A stretch of DNA of 64,000 bases from Raffaelea ambrosiae (Eukaryota; Ascomycota; Sordariomycetes; Ophiostomatales; Ophiostomataceae). Below, piece after piece: positions 21,346 through 34,700 of this stretch; within the stretch, counting starts at the first letter, position 1; each line of letters begins with the position of its first letter. The DNA lies in assembly GCA_002778195.1 (NCBI GenBank), contig PCDI01000005.1, positions 1,675,984-1,739,983 of the forward strand, given 5' to 3'. The notes below the pieces were generated by a model, which saw only the letters and a program-made list of their open reading frames with translations, ran no database searches and was not told where the DNA came from. Made by a program: the position numbers and the translations under genes.

Positions 21346-22585
21346 GTGGTGGGCAGCCCAAACCCGCTGCGGGCTAGCCTAGTTGCCCCCTCGCCCTTCG
21401 CTCCTCCCTATTTCGTCCATCAGTGCATCGAAAACCCCCATCGTATCTTCCGTCCATTCTTGCTGTTGTCTCTTTTGGTCTCGACACCTATTTTTCCCTC
21501 ATCTTCCCGCTTTTCTCTGTCCGTCTCTCTCTTTTTCTCCCCCTCCCCCCTCTCTCTCGCCCGACGACATCACCACGTCGCCCAATCGACCGAATTCTTG
21601 CCCTCACCGCATGTCCTCCTGCCGCTCGAGGGGCGTCGCGACTGGCGGCTGCCATTGAACATCGAATTCCCGCCCGCGATCATTCGTCTCTTGGCTCCTT
21701 CTTTTTTTATCCCTTCTTCTCTTCGGCCGCATCGACGCTTTCGAGCATCGTCAACCTCGATTTCTCCCGCTCCTTTTCTTTGGAATTTGATTCGCGCAAT
21801 TCTCGACACGCCTCCCCCCCGACTCTCGTTTTCGCTCGCATACACTCGCATACTCGGCCTTCTGCTGTCCGCCGTCGCTCGTAATACTTTGGCTTGACCC
21901 TGCTCTGTTTTGTTTCTCGTCCTTTTCTTTTTTCTGCGTCGACCGCGAATCAACTCTCCGACCTGCAAGACAACCACTGCCAGACCGGCCACTCTCGTCG
22001 CGCCCCCCCCCCTGCCTGTGCTACCTGCGTCTGCCTGGTGTGGCTGTGAACGGAACACGCACAACGCAAGAGAAAGAGTCCCAAAGAAACGGTCTCTAGT
22101 TGCGGCCTCCCCCCCCCCCCCCCCCCCCCCCCTAACCACGCACAACACACATCTTCTGTCTTGTGTGTGTGCGTCATCCACCAGCCACCACGTTCGCCCG
22201 CTGCTGCAGCATCGCCGCACCTTTCTGACCGTTTCTGTCGCTCGTTCGCCCGTTGCCGGCCATTGTTCTTTTTTTTTGTTCCTTTTTCTTTCCTTCGACG
22301 ACGCCTCTCGCGACGAACCGAACAAGCGGATCAATCCAATTTCTCCTGACCGTCGTTGTTTCACCCCCCTGCCGATGCCGTTGGCTTGTCTTCGACCGCT
22401 TTCCAGACCTGCTATCGCGACAACCGAATTGAACTGAACCCGGCCAGACCAGAAGGGAACGCAGCGCTCAAGCGCAGAGACCACCATATCGAGGCTGCCC
22501 GCCGACCCAAGCGCGCCTCCGCCCTCCCGCCCTTTCTGGGCTCTTCTCTTTTTTTTTTTGTTTTCCTCTCCCTTGACCCGCCGCC
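21346..22585 (+). promoter_or_regulatory. CT-rich 1.2-kb leader upstream of palI
   Basis: Almost continuous pyrimidine-rich sequence precedes the palI ATG, with a run of 24 C at 22109-22132. Open frames here encode only Pro/Ser/Leu-rich low-complexity peptides. A long 5' untranslated region or core promoter with a polypyrimidine initiator is the likely reading; upstream ATGs are present. No PacC site was confirmed. Confidence 0.5.
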
Positions 22586-24951
22586 ATGTTCCGCCCGGCC
22601 ACGCCGCTGGCGGTGATACTCTTTGCGGCGTTTGCCCTGCTCGTCCTCTCGGTGCTGTCGACGCCGGTGATCAAGGCCATCCCGCTGGGGTCGTTCCAGG
22701 GCGTCAACTTTGGCGTCTTTGGCTTCTGCAAGGCTGATGGCTCCTGCTCGTCCTTTGAGTTGGGCTACGACACATGTGAGTGCTGGTCCGGTTCTCTCTG
22801 CTTTTGCTCTGTTTCTGGCCCCGGCTCTGTTTCTCTGCTTCGGATCCTCCTGCTAACTACCTCCCCCCCTCCCCCAAACAGCGTCGCTCTTCTCCTCCAC
22901 CGACTCGGCCACCTTTGACCTGCCCGCCTCGGCTCGCCATACGCTCTCCACCATCCTCATCCTCCACCCCATTGCCGCCTTCCTGACGCTCGTCATGCTC
23001 GTCATGGCCTTTGCCGCCCACTTCCACTCGCCGTCGCACTCCGTGCGCTACCTGCTGTTCGTGTTCATCGTCAGCATCTTCACCTTCCTGGCCGCCCTGC
23101 TGGCCTTCCTGATCGACGTCCTGCTCTTCGTCCCCCACATGGCCTGGGGCTCCTTCATCACCCTGGCCGCCGCCTGCCTGATCGCCGTGTGCAGCATTGT
23201 CTCGTGCGCCATGCGCCGCACCCTGGTCAGCCGCAAGTCGCGCCAGCGCCGCATTGAGGACAACGCCGAGATGAGCGGCGAGAACTTCTACAACCGCCAG
23301 GCCCAGGAAGAAGCCGCCGCCACCGCCGCCTCCAAGGTCACCACCACCTCGTCCAGCGTAGGCGTCTCGAGACAGCCCACTCTGCCCCAGATTGGCACCA
23401 CCAGCGCCATAGGCGGCGACTCGTTTGAGAAGCGCGACGACGTGAGCAGCGACGAGCAGGTGCCTCTGACCTCGCGCACTGTCCCGCCCGCCCAGCGCTA
23501 TGGACAGTCGCCAGTCCACCAGGACCAGTACGGCAACCCGAGACGTCAGGACTCCACCATGATGTCCGGTGCTGCCGGCGGTCCGCCCCGCCGCCCATCG
23601 CGTCCAGACTCGGTCCAGCGTGATGGCTACGGCAATCCTCTGCCCTACAGCAGCTCCCGCACACCGCCGCCCATGGACGGCTACGGCGCTGGCATGCGGA
23701 GAGGCCCCTCCGCAGAGCGCATGAACAACATGTCGCCTCGCGGCCGTGGCGGCCCGCCATATCGCGGCGGCCGTGGCGGCCCGGGACCGTATGGCCCGCA
23801 AGGCCGTGGCGGATACGGCCCCATGCCTGGCCGAGGTGGCTATGGGCCACCAGGACGGAGCGGTACTGGCGGCGGCTATGGAGGTGGCTATGGCGGCCCC
23901 ATGCCGCCCAATGGACGCGGCAGAGGGTACGGCGGGCCGATGGGACGTGGCGGCTATTCGGGTGGCCCGAACCGAGGCGGTCGCACGCCGCCTCCGGGTT
24001 ACCAGTACGACCAGCCCGGCTCCTACGGCGCACGCAACCAGTCTCCGGCCCCGCAAAACGGTCCGGGTGCCTACTTAGCAGCCAACTCGGCTGCGCCAGC
24101 GGGCCCCGCCGGCCCGTATGAGCCGTACCGCGAGCGCACTGTGTCAGGTGACCTGCCGCGCGCAGAGTCCCCTCCGCCTCTGGGCGGAGACGCGATCAGC
24201 CCGGCCGTTGAGATGGACGCGGGCATGCCCCGTAGTCGCCAGCAAGGCGGCCGCTTCGGCGACGACGAAGACATTGCCGGCATGGTTGGTCTGCAGCAAG
24301 ACCGCACCTCGAACGCCATCCCTGAGCGCAACAGCGAGAACATGGAGTAAGCTGACTCGAATTCCCCCTTTCCCCTATTTTTTTCTGCAGACACCGCATC
24401 GTATGTATATGGAGACTGGAGACGCTAACAATTGAAACAGTGGCCAATACGTCCCTCCTCGTGCAGCATGGAGCAGACCAGGCACCGACTCTCCGAGCCG
24501 GCAAATGCCCGCTGCTGCCGAGCTCAGCAGCGCTGAAGTCGCTGCACGCCCGAGGACCTCTGAGCAGTACATTGAGGATGTCGACCCGCGATTCGCCGAA
24601 CCCGTTCAGCCCCGTCAGCAGGTCCAGCCGCTGCTGCCCACCAACAACTCGTACGAGGACGTGCACCAGGGCTCCCGCAGCCCGGCCGAGTCGGACCGGT
24701 CGAACTTCACGTCCATCTCGCAGCGTGGCATCAACCCGCGCTGGAACCCGCCCCCACCGACGCTGATGCCGAGCTACAGCACTGGCAGTGGCGGCGGCCA
24801 CGTTATCCCCCGCCGTCCTGTCCGTGATGTCAACGAGACGCTCTTGAACAGCAACCCCGACTTCTCATTACCCACCGGTCGCCAACCCGCTGGAGGCATC
24901 CGTGGTGCCGGCCTTGGTGGTGCCGGCGGTGGCGCTTACCCTGCTCTATAA
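22586..24951 (+). CDS. palI: PalI/RIM9 pH-response membrane protein
   Basis: Three exons (22586-22775, 22882-24346, 24441-24951) join in phase to about 721 residues. Both introns have GTGAGT or GTAAGC donors and CTAAC branches. The second junction converts a would-be Glu-stop into Asp-Gly-Gln-Tyr. Four membrane segments lie at about residues 8-28, 86-107, 119-142 and 151-173, in the order of the SUR7/PalI family. The first extracellular loop has the Cys pair GFCKADGSC. After them comes a long cytoplasmic tail that is Gly, Arg, Pro and Tyr-rich (RGGYGP and GGYGG units, about 23700-24000), with proline-rich and acidic parts. PalI helps place the alkaline-pH sensor PalH in the plasma membrane and so feeds PacC activation. 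Fungal homologues share the long, poorly conserved tail. Confidence 0.93.
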
Positions 24952-26851
24952 GAAGCTTTCTTCCCACACTACTGAATCCTTAATGTCTTTTTTGGCTTTT
25001 TTATGCTTACCGGCGTCTTTCTGGATGCTGTTTTCCTTTATTTTCCTCGCCCCCATTGTGGATCTTAGGATCTGTTAACTCTGGTGTGCTTTGCCGGGAG
25101 GGGGGCTGTTTGTCCTAATAGACACTGCATGATATGACCCTGCTTTTTTTCTTTTGTTCTTTTTCTCTCGTCCTTTTTTTTTGGAGAGGACATGCTGGGG
25201 TTTTCTGTCTTTTTTTTCTTCTTGGTTCTTTTCTTCTTGGGGTGGCTGGATATTCTACTTGATTTTTCTTGGCTTTTTTTTTTCTCTTACGAGACCATCA
25301 TTCCCCTATTTGCTCTATTTTGTCTACAGGTTCCGTCTCTTCTTTTCTGCTCTTTTGTTTGTTGGGTTTTCTTTTGGGGTTTCTTTACGGGTTTCTGTTC
25401 TATATTCATTTCCCCAGTTTTCCTTTTGCATATACCTTCTTTCATATATTTTTGACTTTGGGGGAGCGAGGATGGGATTTGGATGAAGAGAGAGTGCGAG
25501 AGTGACAGGAAAGAGAGCGGGAGAGATACATACGCTCACGAGGAGGAAAAGAGAAAAGGGGAAGAAAGGAAAACAAATGACATGAGAAAGGAGCTGGCTT
25601 CCACAACGAAAGATACCACTTTGGCGAGTTCTTGTTGAATCTGGCCTGCTCGTTCTGCTTGGTTGTCCTTTTTTTTTAAAAAAAAAACCTTTGTTCCCTC
25701 TTCTCTATTTTTAGGCAGAGAAACAAAAAATGGGAAATTTATCATTCTAGACTTCTGATTCGAGGCCATTTGAGTGTAACACGGTAAATATATGTGGATG
25801 TAACAGGAACCTGGCTGAGAGTTCAGAGACTCCATAGAGACTTCGCAGGTTCTCGTATCTTTCATTTTGCCGTACCCCCAGTGTGCCCAAAAATAAGTTC
25901 GTTTTATTGCGGTCCGGGTATGGATCATGATCCTACAATGTGACTAATGCTTGACTGTCGTGACAAAGTAGTCTGGGTGACAAAATTATAAAATACAAGA
26001 AAGACAGACGCTTGTCCTGGTTTTTATATAGAAAACCCCCAACGCGGTCTTGTTCCACATGCTGTCCTTTTTTCCCTTGTTTTTTGTTCTCTCGTCACAT
26101 CCTGCCCAGATCCGCAGACAACTAATAATAAATCTTGCCTTGCAAGTTTTGACATGTCAGGCCTTTTCCCCTTCCCCCCAAGGCGCTGGCAGTCCCCAAA
26201 ATTTTTTGTTGTGTTGTGTTTTTTTTTTTTTTTTTTTCCAGCCTTTTCTTGCGTGTTTTTGCGCATGTTTTCTTCCTTGCCTTTCCCAACCGTATCCATC
26301 CGTTAACTCTGCCCTGTTAGTAGTTCCTTTTGACAGATCTTCTCCATATCACACAATCCACTTCCTCCATTCCGTTCTTGCACCTCTGTGCCGTCCTTTT
26401 GTTTTGGTCTCTTCCCTGTTCTCCATTGACCTTTCTCTTTTTTTCTCTTTTCCTTTTTCCTTTTTTTCTTCGTCTTTTCTTCCACCATCTTTACTTTTCT
26501 TCTTTCGCGCAGCTCTGTCGCTTCTTCTTTTTTCTGTTTTTTTTTTCTTTTTTTTCCCCACTTCAGCCTGCCCCGTTCCTTTTTTTGGTCTTTTTTTTGC
26601 TTTTTCACTTCCAATTCCGTATATCCATGCCTTCCAGCAACACATGCAGAACGTAGCACACACCAAACAAAATTCTGTGACTATAGTTCGTACTGTGCAG
26701 ACATGTTCCACGCCGGGTTATGTTGGTCAATTGTTGCTTTCTGGTTTTTGATTTGCCAAAATGAATAATAGTAGCATTCGTCGAGGTTCACTCTTCTCGC
26801 ATTCGGTCTCTGATTTGTGTTCAGACTCGTAATTTAGATCGGTCTCAGTCT
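24952..26851. other. Convergent intergenic region, T-rich
   Basis: This 1.9-kb stretch lies between the palI stop and the stop of the 1027-residue gene. Long T-rich tracts occur at 25145-25470 and 26340-26620. Open frames in it give only Phe/Leu/Ser-rich translations, a result of the T-rich sequence. I see no gene. Confidence 0.55.
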
Positions 26852-29800
26852 CTAGATCCTGCCTCCGGCACCGCTGCCCAATTTCAGGATTTTCGACTGG
26901 GTCTTCGGCTTTCCCATGCGGCGAAGCCGCTTGCGAACGACAATTTCGCTCTTTGGCTTTGGAACAGGTGCCTCATTGGTCTGTTCGGCTTGTTCAGCTT
27001 GTTCGGTCTGTTCGGACTGAGCCGGTGACTTGGGTGTCTCCTTCGGGGGTGAATCTTGGACAAGCTCCTGTGTAGCTTGCTGCTCCGGATCTTGCTCCGG
27101 CTTCGGTTCCGGTTCCGGCTCCGGCTCCGGCTCCAGTTTTGGCATCGGCTCTGGCATCGGCATGAGCTCTGGCATCGGCTCTGGCATCGGCATCAGCTCT
27201 GGCATCGGCTTCGGCATCAACTCTGGCATCGGCCGTCCGTATCCAATCGGCTTCACCATCTTGCGCTTCTGCTCCTGGCCTGGGACTTCATCTGCAGAGA
27301 AGGTAATAGTCAGCTCTCTGTGTCTATGAATGCGCTCGCATAGGATACTGCGTCTTTTTTATCTCTTACGAGTTGTAGATGTGTGCGGTGAGCCAATAGG
27401 GTGCAGCCAAGTTGCCGTGACTGGGCCACCATAGATTCGCTGACCAGAAGCAAATGACAGACCGTTGTCTGGATGCCCTTTCACTTGATTAGGATTGGCC
27501 AGCAGGCAGCTAGCCTCCGAAGACAATTCTGCGTACTGTCCGGCAAGGGCCGAGTACGGATTAGACAAGTTGGCCCGGAGACCTGAAGAATTTGTCACCA
27601 AGCGCTTCCAGACATCCGGAACGTGGCCGACCGGTGCACTCATGTGGTATGCCGTTGGTACGCCCTGCATCATAGCTGGTGGCGCGTCACTGTCAACGAA
27701 CGGATCCGAGGCATCGGTCTCTTTAACAATCTCGCCTGTGCCCATGACTCCGTAGCTGTTGGCACCAAGCTGAGTGGCCGCATAGAATCGTGCAGCCGGG
27801 AACTCGCTTTGTTGCGTCGGATACTGTTTCTTGTGCTTCTGAGGAGCTGAAGAATGCAACCAAGGAGGCAGTCTCATCGTAGGCGGTACTGCAGAGACAT
27901 CTTGGGGGCCACTGCCCATGGTGGCATCCAGGCCATTGTTGAGGACTGGCATGTGCTCTTGGCCTGGCACCCCGGAAAAGCGGTTTGGCTGAAAGAAATC
28001 CCCGGCCCTGGAAATGATGGGATCTGCCCCTGTAGGCATGTATAGGGTCTCCATGTTCTGCATCTGGCCCATTCCACGTGTTGAAGGTAGATCCCAAATG
28101 TTGGTGGTCGGAACACGTTGGCTGTTGAACCCATGGGAAGCCATAGTCTGGTGATAGTTATTGTTGACCTCGGCTCCGAATGACTTCAACGCGGCGGCCC
28201 GATTCTTATCGTCCTCATCCGACGAGCTTGTCTCGCTTTCCGAACTCGTAGATTCCGTGGACATAATAACTTCTTGGTCGGACACCGGGGGCACTGAATG
28301 AGGGAAGACGGACGTGTTTGACGTGGAGCCCGAAATGCCATTGTTCGGAATAGAATTGTTCGGAATAGAATTGTTCGGAATGGAATTGTCCTGAATAGCA
28401 TTGCTTTGAATGGCACTGCTCTGAATGGCATTGCCTGCATTGTGGTTGTCCACATTGTAGTTGTCAGGAACGTAATTGCTTTGAAGGCCATTGCCCTGGA
28501 AGCTATTGCCCTGGAAGCTATTGCCCTGGAAGCCATCTCCCTGGAAGCCATTGCCCTGGAAGCCATTGCCCTGGAAGCCATTGTGGAAGCCATTTCCCTG
28601 GAAGCCGTCACCCTGAATGCCACTGCCCTGGAAGGTATTTCCCTGGAAGGTATGTCCTTGGAAGCCGTTTCCCTGGAAGCCATCGGCCACATTGTAGTTG
28701 TCAGGAAGACTATTGCTCTGAATGCCATCTTGAGCTGCCATTGTGCCTGGGCCATAAAAGACTGGTGCAGAACCGGCAGTAGTCATGTTTGCAGTAGCAT
28801 TTGGGTCCATATTGAACTGGAACTGGCTGCGAGGGTCCATTTCAGTATGGGCGACACGATGATTGTTGGCACCATACTCAAGTTCGTCTTGATGTCTAGC
28901 AAACTGAGGTCCGCAGTAGCTCAGATTGTCCGATGAGCATAGTGTATTGGGCCAAACAGAACCTGAAGAGGCAAATGTGGGCTGCACACCAGTCGAGGCA
29001 GTCCTGGAGCGAGAAGCTGTGAGGTGGTACTCGTTGTCTCCGTGGTCAGAAAAAGGATTGAAAGAAGACACGGAACGACCGGCGTTGACACTCTCAAGAG
29101 ACGTGGGGCTCTCAAAAGAGTTCGTGACCGCCAGACGACGAGGGTCAATCTCTTTGACTGCCTGAGCCTCTACGAGGGAAGGCTCCGGCACAGGCTGCAG
29201 ACCTGGAGCTGCGCTTGCTGTACCCGTCATGGACCAGGAGGCTGGCTGAAACGAAGGAGAAGCTGGGTTCAGCGTAGTGGCATGGCTCTTGCGCTGTGTC
29301 TGCACAAAGTGGCTAGTCTGCCCAGCCGGACCCGCGTTTATAGTGGTGTTCTCGCCCGACGAAGCTCCATTTCCGGCAGTTTCAGCGGCCTTGTGAGAAG
29401 ACCGGAAACATTCGGGAAGGAAAGGAGCGTCCTCGTCGCTGCTCTCGGGAGAGCCGTAGCCGTTCTCCGGGTCTTCGGCATTGGCAGAAGCAGATCCCGA
29501 TGTGGTTGTGGCGGTGTCCGTAGTGCGAACATCCAGAGGCATCTTGGTGTCTCCCGAATAGAACTGACGGCCTGGAGTGCCAACAGTGGTATAGTAGGCT
29601 GACGATGCATCCTTGGGGAGCTTGGAAGTGATTGCTGCCCAGTTTCTGGTAGGCTTCTGGACAATCACTGACATAGCATTGGCCCGTCGGAATGTTCGAG
29701 GCTCCGGAGCTGGGGCGAGGTGCTGGCGAGCAGTATCCAAGCTGTCGAGATTCCTAGGCCGCTTAGGACGCGTCCCGTAGCGAGGAAGACCATGGAAAGA

Positions 29801-30579
29801 CCGCTCTGGGTACTGGTACGATGACCCAATTGAGCTGACATGCATGGAAGAAGTCCCAGATTCCCTGGAAATGAAATGTTTGTCAGATTTGTTGTCCATA
29901 CTGACAACAAGGACGCGTTTTGACAAAAGCAAGGCAAAGATGAGCAGCAAAGAAACAAATCCGATGAAAGAAGACGTCTAAGACTTATGATGTCTTCGTG
30001 TATGTGCGTCTTTGTATGTGTGTGTGTTTTCTTTCTTCTTTTGGAGTCTTTGTTGTTGGTAAAACAAAAGACACGCAAACAGGAAATTGCTTTCTGAAGA
30101 GAATTTTGGGCAATAGATTTTCAACCCCAGACAGACAGGAACCTTTTAGATTGCAAAAGGGAAGAAAAGCAATGAAACACAGATCTGGATGCTGTGATAA
30201 TATTTCGATCTGAAAAATGACAGTGAAGTACCAGTCCAGACAGGATGGGAGGATCTTCGCGTACAGGCACCAAAAAAAGAAGAAGAAAAACTTATAGTCG
30301 CCGACCGTGACAAAAACAACAACAAAACAGGCACAGCCTAGATAAAACCTGAAAATAAATTCAAAGCAAGGCAATTCAGAGCTCGCAGAAAATACTATCG
30401 TCATGCATAGAAGCAACTGCAAACTCTTACCAGTCCTGGTGGCCAGACGGGGGCTGCGGCAGCGAAACCAATCCGTTTAGCATCGCGTATTCTTCGTCAA
30501 TGGCAGCCATCCGAGCGAAGTGACGTTGCATGTCTTCGGGTTCCTTGGTCGGCGACAGAGTGTCACTGTAAGGAAACAT
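26852..30579 (-). CDS. Large unrecognised protein with tandem FQGN repeats
   Basis: Three exons, 30579-30431, 29864-27370 and 27291-26852, join in phase to about 1027 residues; introns are 566 and 78 bases, with CTGAC branches. Exon 1 begins MFPYSDTLSP and encodes a short charged helix (MQRHFARMAAIDEEYAML). The sequence before its ATG (TTTCCTTACAG overlapping the start) also resembles an acceptor, so an earlier exon is possible. The rest is hydrophilic and probably disordered. About residues 440-510 are a tandem array of five-residue FQGN/D-x units, preceded on the C-terminal side by SIPNN and AIQSN/D units; the C-terminus has MPEPMPELMP-type repeats followed by Glu/Pro and a basic end (RKRLRRMGKPKTQSKILK). 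There is no membrane segment. I recognise no family; the basic C-terminus hints at a nuclear protein. Confidence 0.72.
28320..28690 (-). repeat. In-frame 15-bp tandem repeats inside the 1027-aa gene
   Basis: Around 28480-28690 a 15-base unit encoding five residues of the form FQGN-G is repeated about a dozen times with small changes (N/D/H/T/S at the last positions). A second 15-base array encoding SIPNN lies at 28335-28385. All copies keep the frame. Confidence 0.9.
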
Positions 30580-31710
30580 GATAGATGCTCAGTAGACTGA
30601 TGACAGATTCGAATGATGGATCAAATGGTGAAAAAGATGAAGGTAGATGAAAAAGTAACGAAGCGAGATCGAGGCAAGATATAGCGAAGCCGCAAGAAGC
30701 GTCCAAGATCAAAACGAAAAAGGTTAAAGAAAAACAAAAGAACCAAACGGAAAGAAGAAGCCCAAGTGATCGACGGAAAGAAACTGTAGATTGCAGTGAT
30801 CTTTCAGAGAATCATTGGGTGGTGGGGAGGTGGGCGGATGGTAGAAGAATAAAAGGGTGAAGAGGTGAAGAAGAGAGAAGGGAGAGAGAGAGAGAGAGAG
30901 AGAAAAGGGAAGAAACCGGCGGAGCAAATTCCTAGCAAGAGAGGCAGAGAAAAACAGGGAAGCAGAAAGCAGCGTGTATAGTACGATTTGCCCACAATGG
31001 GGAGGAAACGAGAAAAATAGGAAAACAGAAAAAGGAAGGAGCACAGGTTACACTGGCACCGGTGGCCGAGCCGGGGGCCCGACACTGAAGACGGCAGTTA
31101 CGATCGACTGGCCACGCACTTGTCTGCTCCTGCCCTTTCTGTCTTCACCGACAACAGTCTCTTGTATGAAGCGGAAATTGCATTGTGTCATACCGCGGCA
31201 GTTGGGATTTGTTTGATTCTTTTTGTCTGTCTACGGGGAAACGGAGACGAGGCCAGCCAGGCCAGCGCCAGCCATCTCGAGCTGCTGTAGCGGGCAGTGC
31301 CCTGAGCCTGCTCTCGCCTTTGACAAAAAAGTGCACGGGCGACTTCAATTTTTGTCCATCGCGTTTCTGTGCCTCTGCAAAGGCGGCGTGCGCTGCTCTG
31401 CAGTGCCAGCATCGTCGTGATGCTGCAGCCCGATGGAGCCTGGCCGTCAGTATAGTCAGTGTCACAGCAGAATCCACACTGTGCGCAGGGGGCTGTGTGG
31501 CTGGAGTGTGGCGTGAGGACAGTGTTCAGATTCACGTGACAGACGTGGGCGGTGTGAGTGGGTGTGGGGCAGGGGGGGGATTTGGCGACGTCGCGATATC
31601 CCCAAATTGAAGCATCTCCCTCGCACCCCAAAAAGGGCCTTTCGCAACGAGTCAACGCCCCTGTTGCCCACGCCCACAACGAGTCATTGCCGCCTGCCAG
31701 ATTACCCACG
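30580..31710. other. Divergent promoter region, 1027-aa gene and SEC21
   Basis: This 1.1-kb region is purine-rich on the plus strand at 30600-31040, with a GA run at 30883-30902. It should hold promoters for both genes. I see no gene or clear TATA box. Confidence 0.55.
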
Positions 31711-34700
31711 ATGAACTACGGCAAGCGGGACGAGGATGCCGACGGCAGCCTGGTGCGGGTGGACCGCACGCAGGTATTCCAGGAAGGTTTGTGTCGAGAC
31801 CCCTTTTCTTGTCGTATTCTGGCCGAGGACCCTTGGGGGTGTCCATGGGTGTCTGCGGTGTCTCTTGGCGTCTTTGTGGTGGTTTTATCGGCCACAGCGG
31901 CTCCCCTTTGGACGCGGCATCCAGCGAGACTGCCTCTGGGATGACGTGCCCGCTCCTTGCTGACCAGCGTCTTCCCTGCAGCCCGTCTGTTCAACAGCTC
32001 GCCCATCCAGCCGAGACAATGCCGGATCCTGCTCACCAAGATTGCCCTGCTCCTGTACACGGGCGAGAAGTTCCCGACCAACGAGGCGACGACGCTGTTC
32101 TTCGGCATCTCGAAGCTGTTCCAGAACAAGGATGCCAGCCTGCGGCAGATGGTGCACCTGGTGATCAAGGAGCTGGCACACTCTGCCGAGGACATCATCA
32201 TGGTGACTAGCACGATCATGAAGGATACTGGAGGCAGCGGCGACTTTATCTACCGGCCGAACGCGATCCGGGCGCTGTGCCGGATCATTGATGTGAGTGC
32301 GGGGAGGTGCTAGACAGCCTGCTGTTCGTCGTCGCGATGTTGTCGTCGAGAACCGACACCACTGACACCTGTCCCCATGGGGGGCTTTCCAGGCGACGAC
32401 GGTGCAGTCGATCGAGCGGGTCATGAAGACGGCGATTGTCGACCGCAACCCGTCGGTGTCGTCGGCGGCGCTGATCTCGTCGTACCACCTGCTGCCGATC
32501 GCGCGCGACGTGGTGCGGCGGTGGCAGAGCGAGACGCAGGAGGCGGCGGCCAACACCAAGTCGTCGGGCGGCTTCTCGCTGGGCTTCTCGTCGTCGGCGG
32601 GCCCGACGCCCCTCAACAACTCGACGATGACGCAGTACCACGCGATCGGGCTGCTGTACCAGATGCGCATGCACGACAAGATGGCGCTGGTCAAGATGGT
32701 CAAGCAGTTCGGCGCGGCCGGCGCCGTCAAGAGCCCGGCGGCGGTGGTGCTGCTGGTGCGGCTGGCGGCGCAGCTGGCCGAGGAGGACCCGACGCTGCGG
32801 CCGGCCATGGTGACGCTCCTGGACGGCTGGCTGCGCCACAAGAGCGAGATGGTCAACTTCGAGGCGGCCAAGGCCATCTGCGACCTGCGCGACGTGACCG
32901 ACGCCGAGGTGTCGCAGGCGGTGCACGTGCTGCAGCTGTTCCTGACGTCGCCGCGGGCGGTCACCAAGTTTGCGGCGCTGCGCATCCTGCACAACTTTGC
33001 GTCCTTCAAGCCGCAGGCGGTGCACGTGTGCAACCCCGACATCGAGCTGCTCATCACCAACAGCAACCGCTCGATCGCCACCTTTGCCATCACCACGCTG
33101 CTCAAGACGGGCAACGAGGCCAGCGTCGACCGCCTGATGAAGCAGATCAGCGGCTTCATGTCCGAGATCACCGACGAGTTCAAGATCACCATTGTCGAGG
33201 CCATCCGCACGCTGTGCCTCAAGTTCCCCAGCAAGCAGGCCGGCATGCTGGCCTTCCTCAGCGGCATCCTGCGCGACGAGGGCGGCTACGAGTTCAAGCG
33301 CGCCGTCGTCGAGAGCATGTTCGACCTGATCAAGTTCGTGCCGGACTCCAAGGAGGACGCCCTGGCCCACCTGTGCGAGTTCATCGAGGACTGCGAGTTT
33401 ACCAAGCTGGCCGTCCGCATCCTGCACCTGCTGGGGCTCGAGGGCCCCAAGACGTCGCAGCCGACCAAGTACATCCGCTACATCTACAACCGCGTCGTGC
33501 TGGAGAACGCCATTGTGCGGGCCGCCGCCGTGACCGCCCTGGCCAAGTTCGGCGTCGGCCAGAAGGACCCCGAGGTCAAGAAGAGCGTGCAGGTGCTGCT
33601 GTCGCGCTGCCTGGACGATGTCGACGACGAGGTGCGCGACCGTGCGGCGCTGAACCTGCGGCTGATGGGCGAGCCCGACGACATGGCCGAGCGGTTTGTT
33701 AAGAATGGTGAGTTTTTTTTTTTTTTTTTTTCTTTTTTTTGTTGCTGCCTCTTTGTGCCGTCCTCTATGTCTTTGTCTTTGCTTGTTTACCCTGTTTGCC
33801 CTGTTTACTTTGCCATCCCTAACCAAAAAAAAAAAACCCACCCCCCCAAAAACAGAAAATATGTTCTCCCTCTCGTACTTTGAGCACCAGCTCGTCACCT
33901 ACGTCACGTCGGACGACAAGGACAGCTTTGCTTCGCCGTTTGACATCACCAAGGTGCCGGTGGTCACGCGCGAGCAGGCCGACGCCGAGGACCGGACCAA
34001 GAAGCTCACGGCCACGGCGCCGACGCTCAAGGCGCCCAAGGTGGGCCCGACCAAGACGGTGGGCTCGAGTGCCGAGGAGGCGGCATCGGCCACGGCGCAG
34101 GCGCAAAAGTACGCGCAGCAGCTGATGGCGATCCCCGAGATGAAGGAGTTTGGGGCGGTGCTCAAGTCGTCTGCGCTGGTGGAGCTGACGGAGGCGGAGA
34201 CGGAGTATGTGGTGGGCGTGGTGAAGCACATTTTCAAGGAGTACGTGGTGCTGCAGTTCGAGGTCAAGAACACGCTGCCGGACACGGTGCTGGAGAACGT
34301 GTCGGTGGTGGCGTCGCCGTCGGACGAGGACGAGCTGGAGGAGGAGTTCATCCTGCAGGCCGAGAAGCTGCCGACGGACGAGCCGGGCAAGGTGTACGTG
34401 GCGTTCAAGAAGGTGGGCGGTGCCGACGCGCTGCCGACGAGCACGTTCTCGAACGTGCTCAAGTTCACCACCAAGGAGATCGACCCGACGACGGGCGATC
34501 CCGAAGAGAGCGGCTACGACGACGAGTACGAGGTGGCCGAGTTCGAGCTGTCGGGCAGCGACTACGTGATCCCGACCTTTGCCAGCAACTTTAGCCATCT
34601 GTGGGAGCAGGTCGGCGCCGGCGGCGAAGAGTCGGAGGAGACGCTGCAGCTGAGCGGTGTGAAGAACATTGCAGGTGAGTTGAACAACCGTGTAGACTTT

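Noticed and set aside
21346..22487. Protein-coding genes in the CT-rich stretch (frames of 175-305 codons)
   Set aside because: Low-complexity translations on both strands caused by polypyrimidine sequence; better read as the palI leader.
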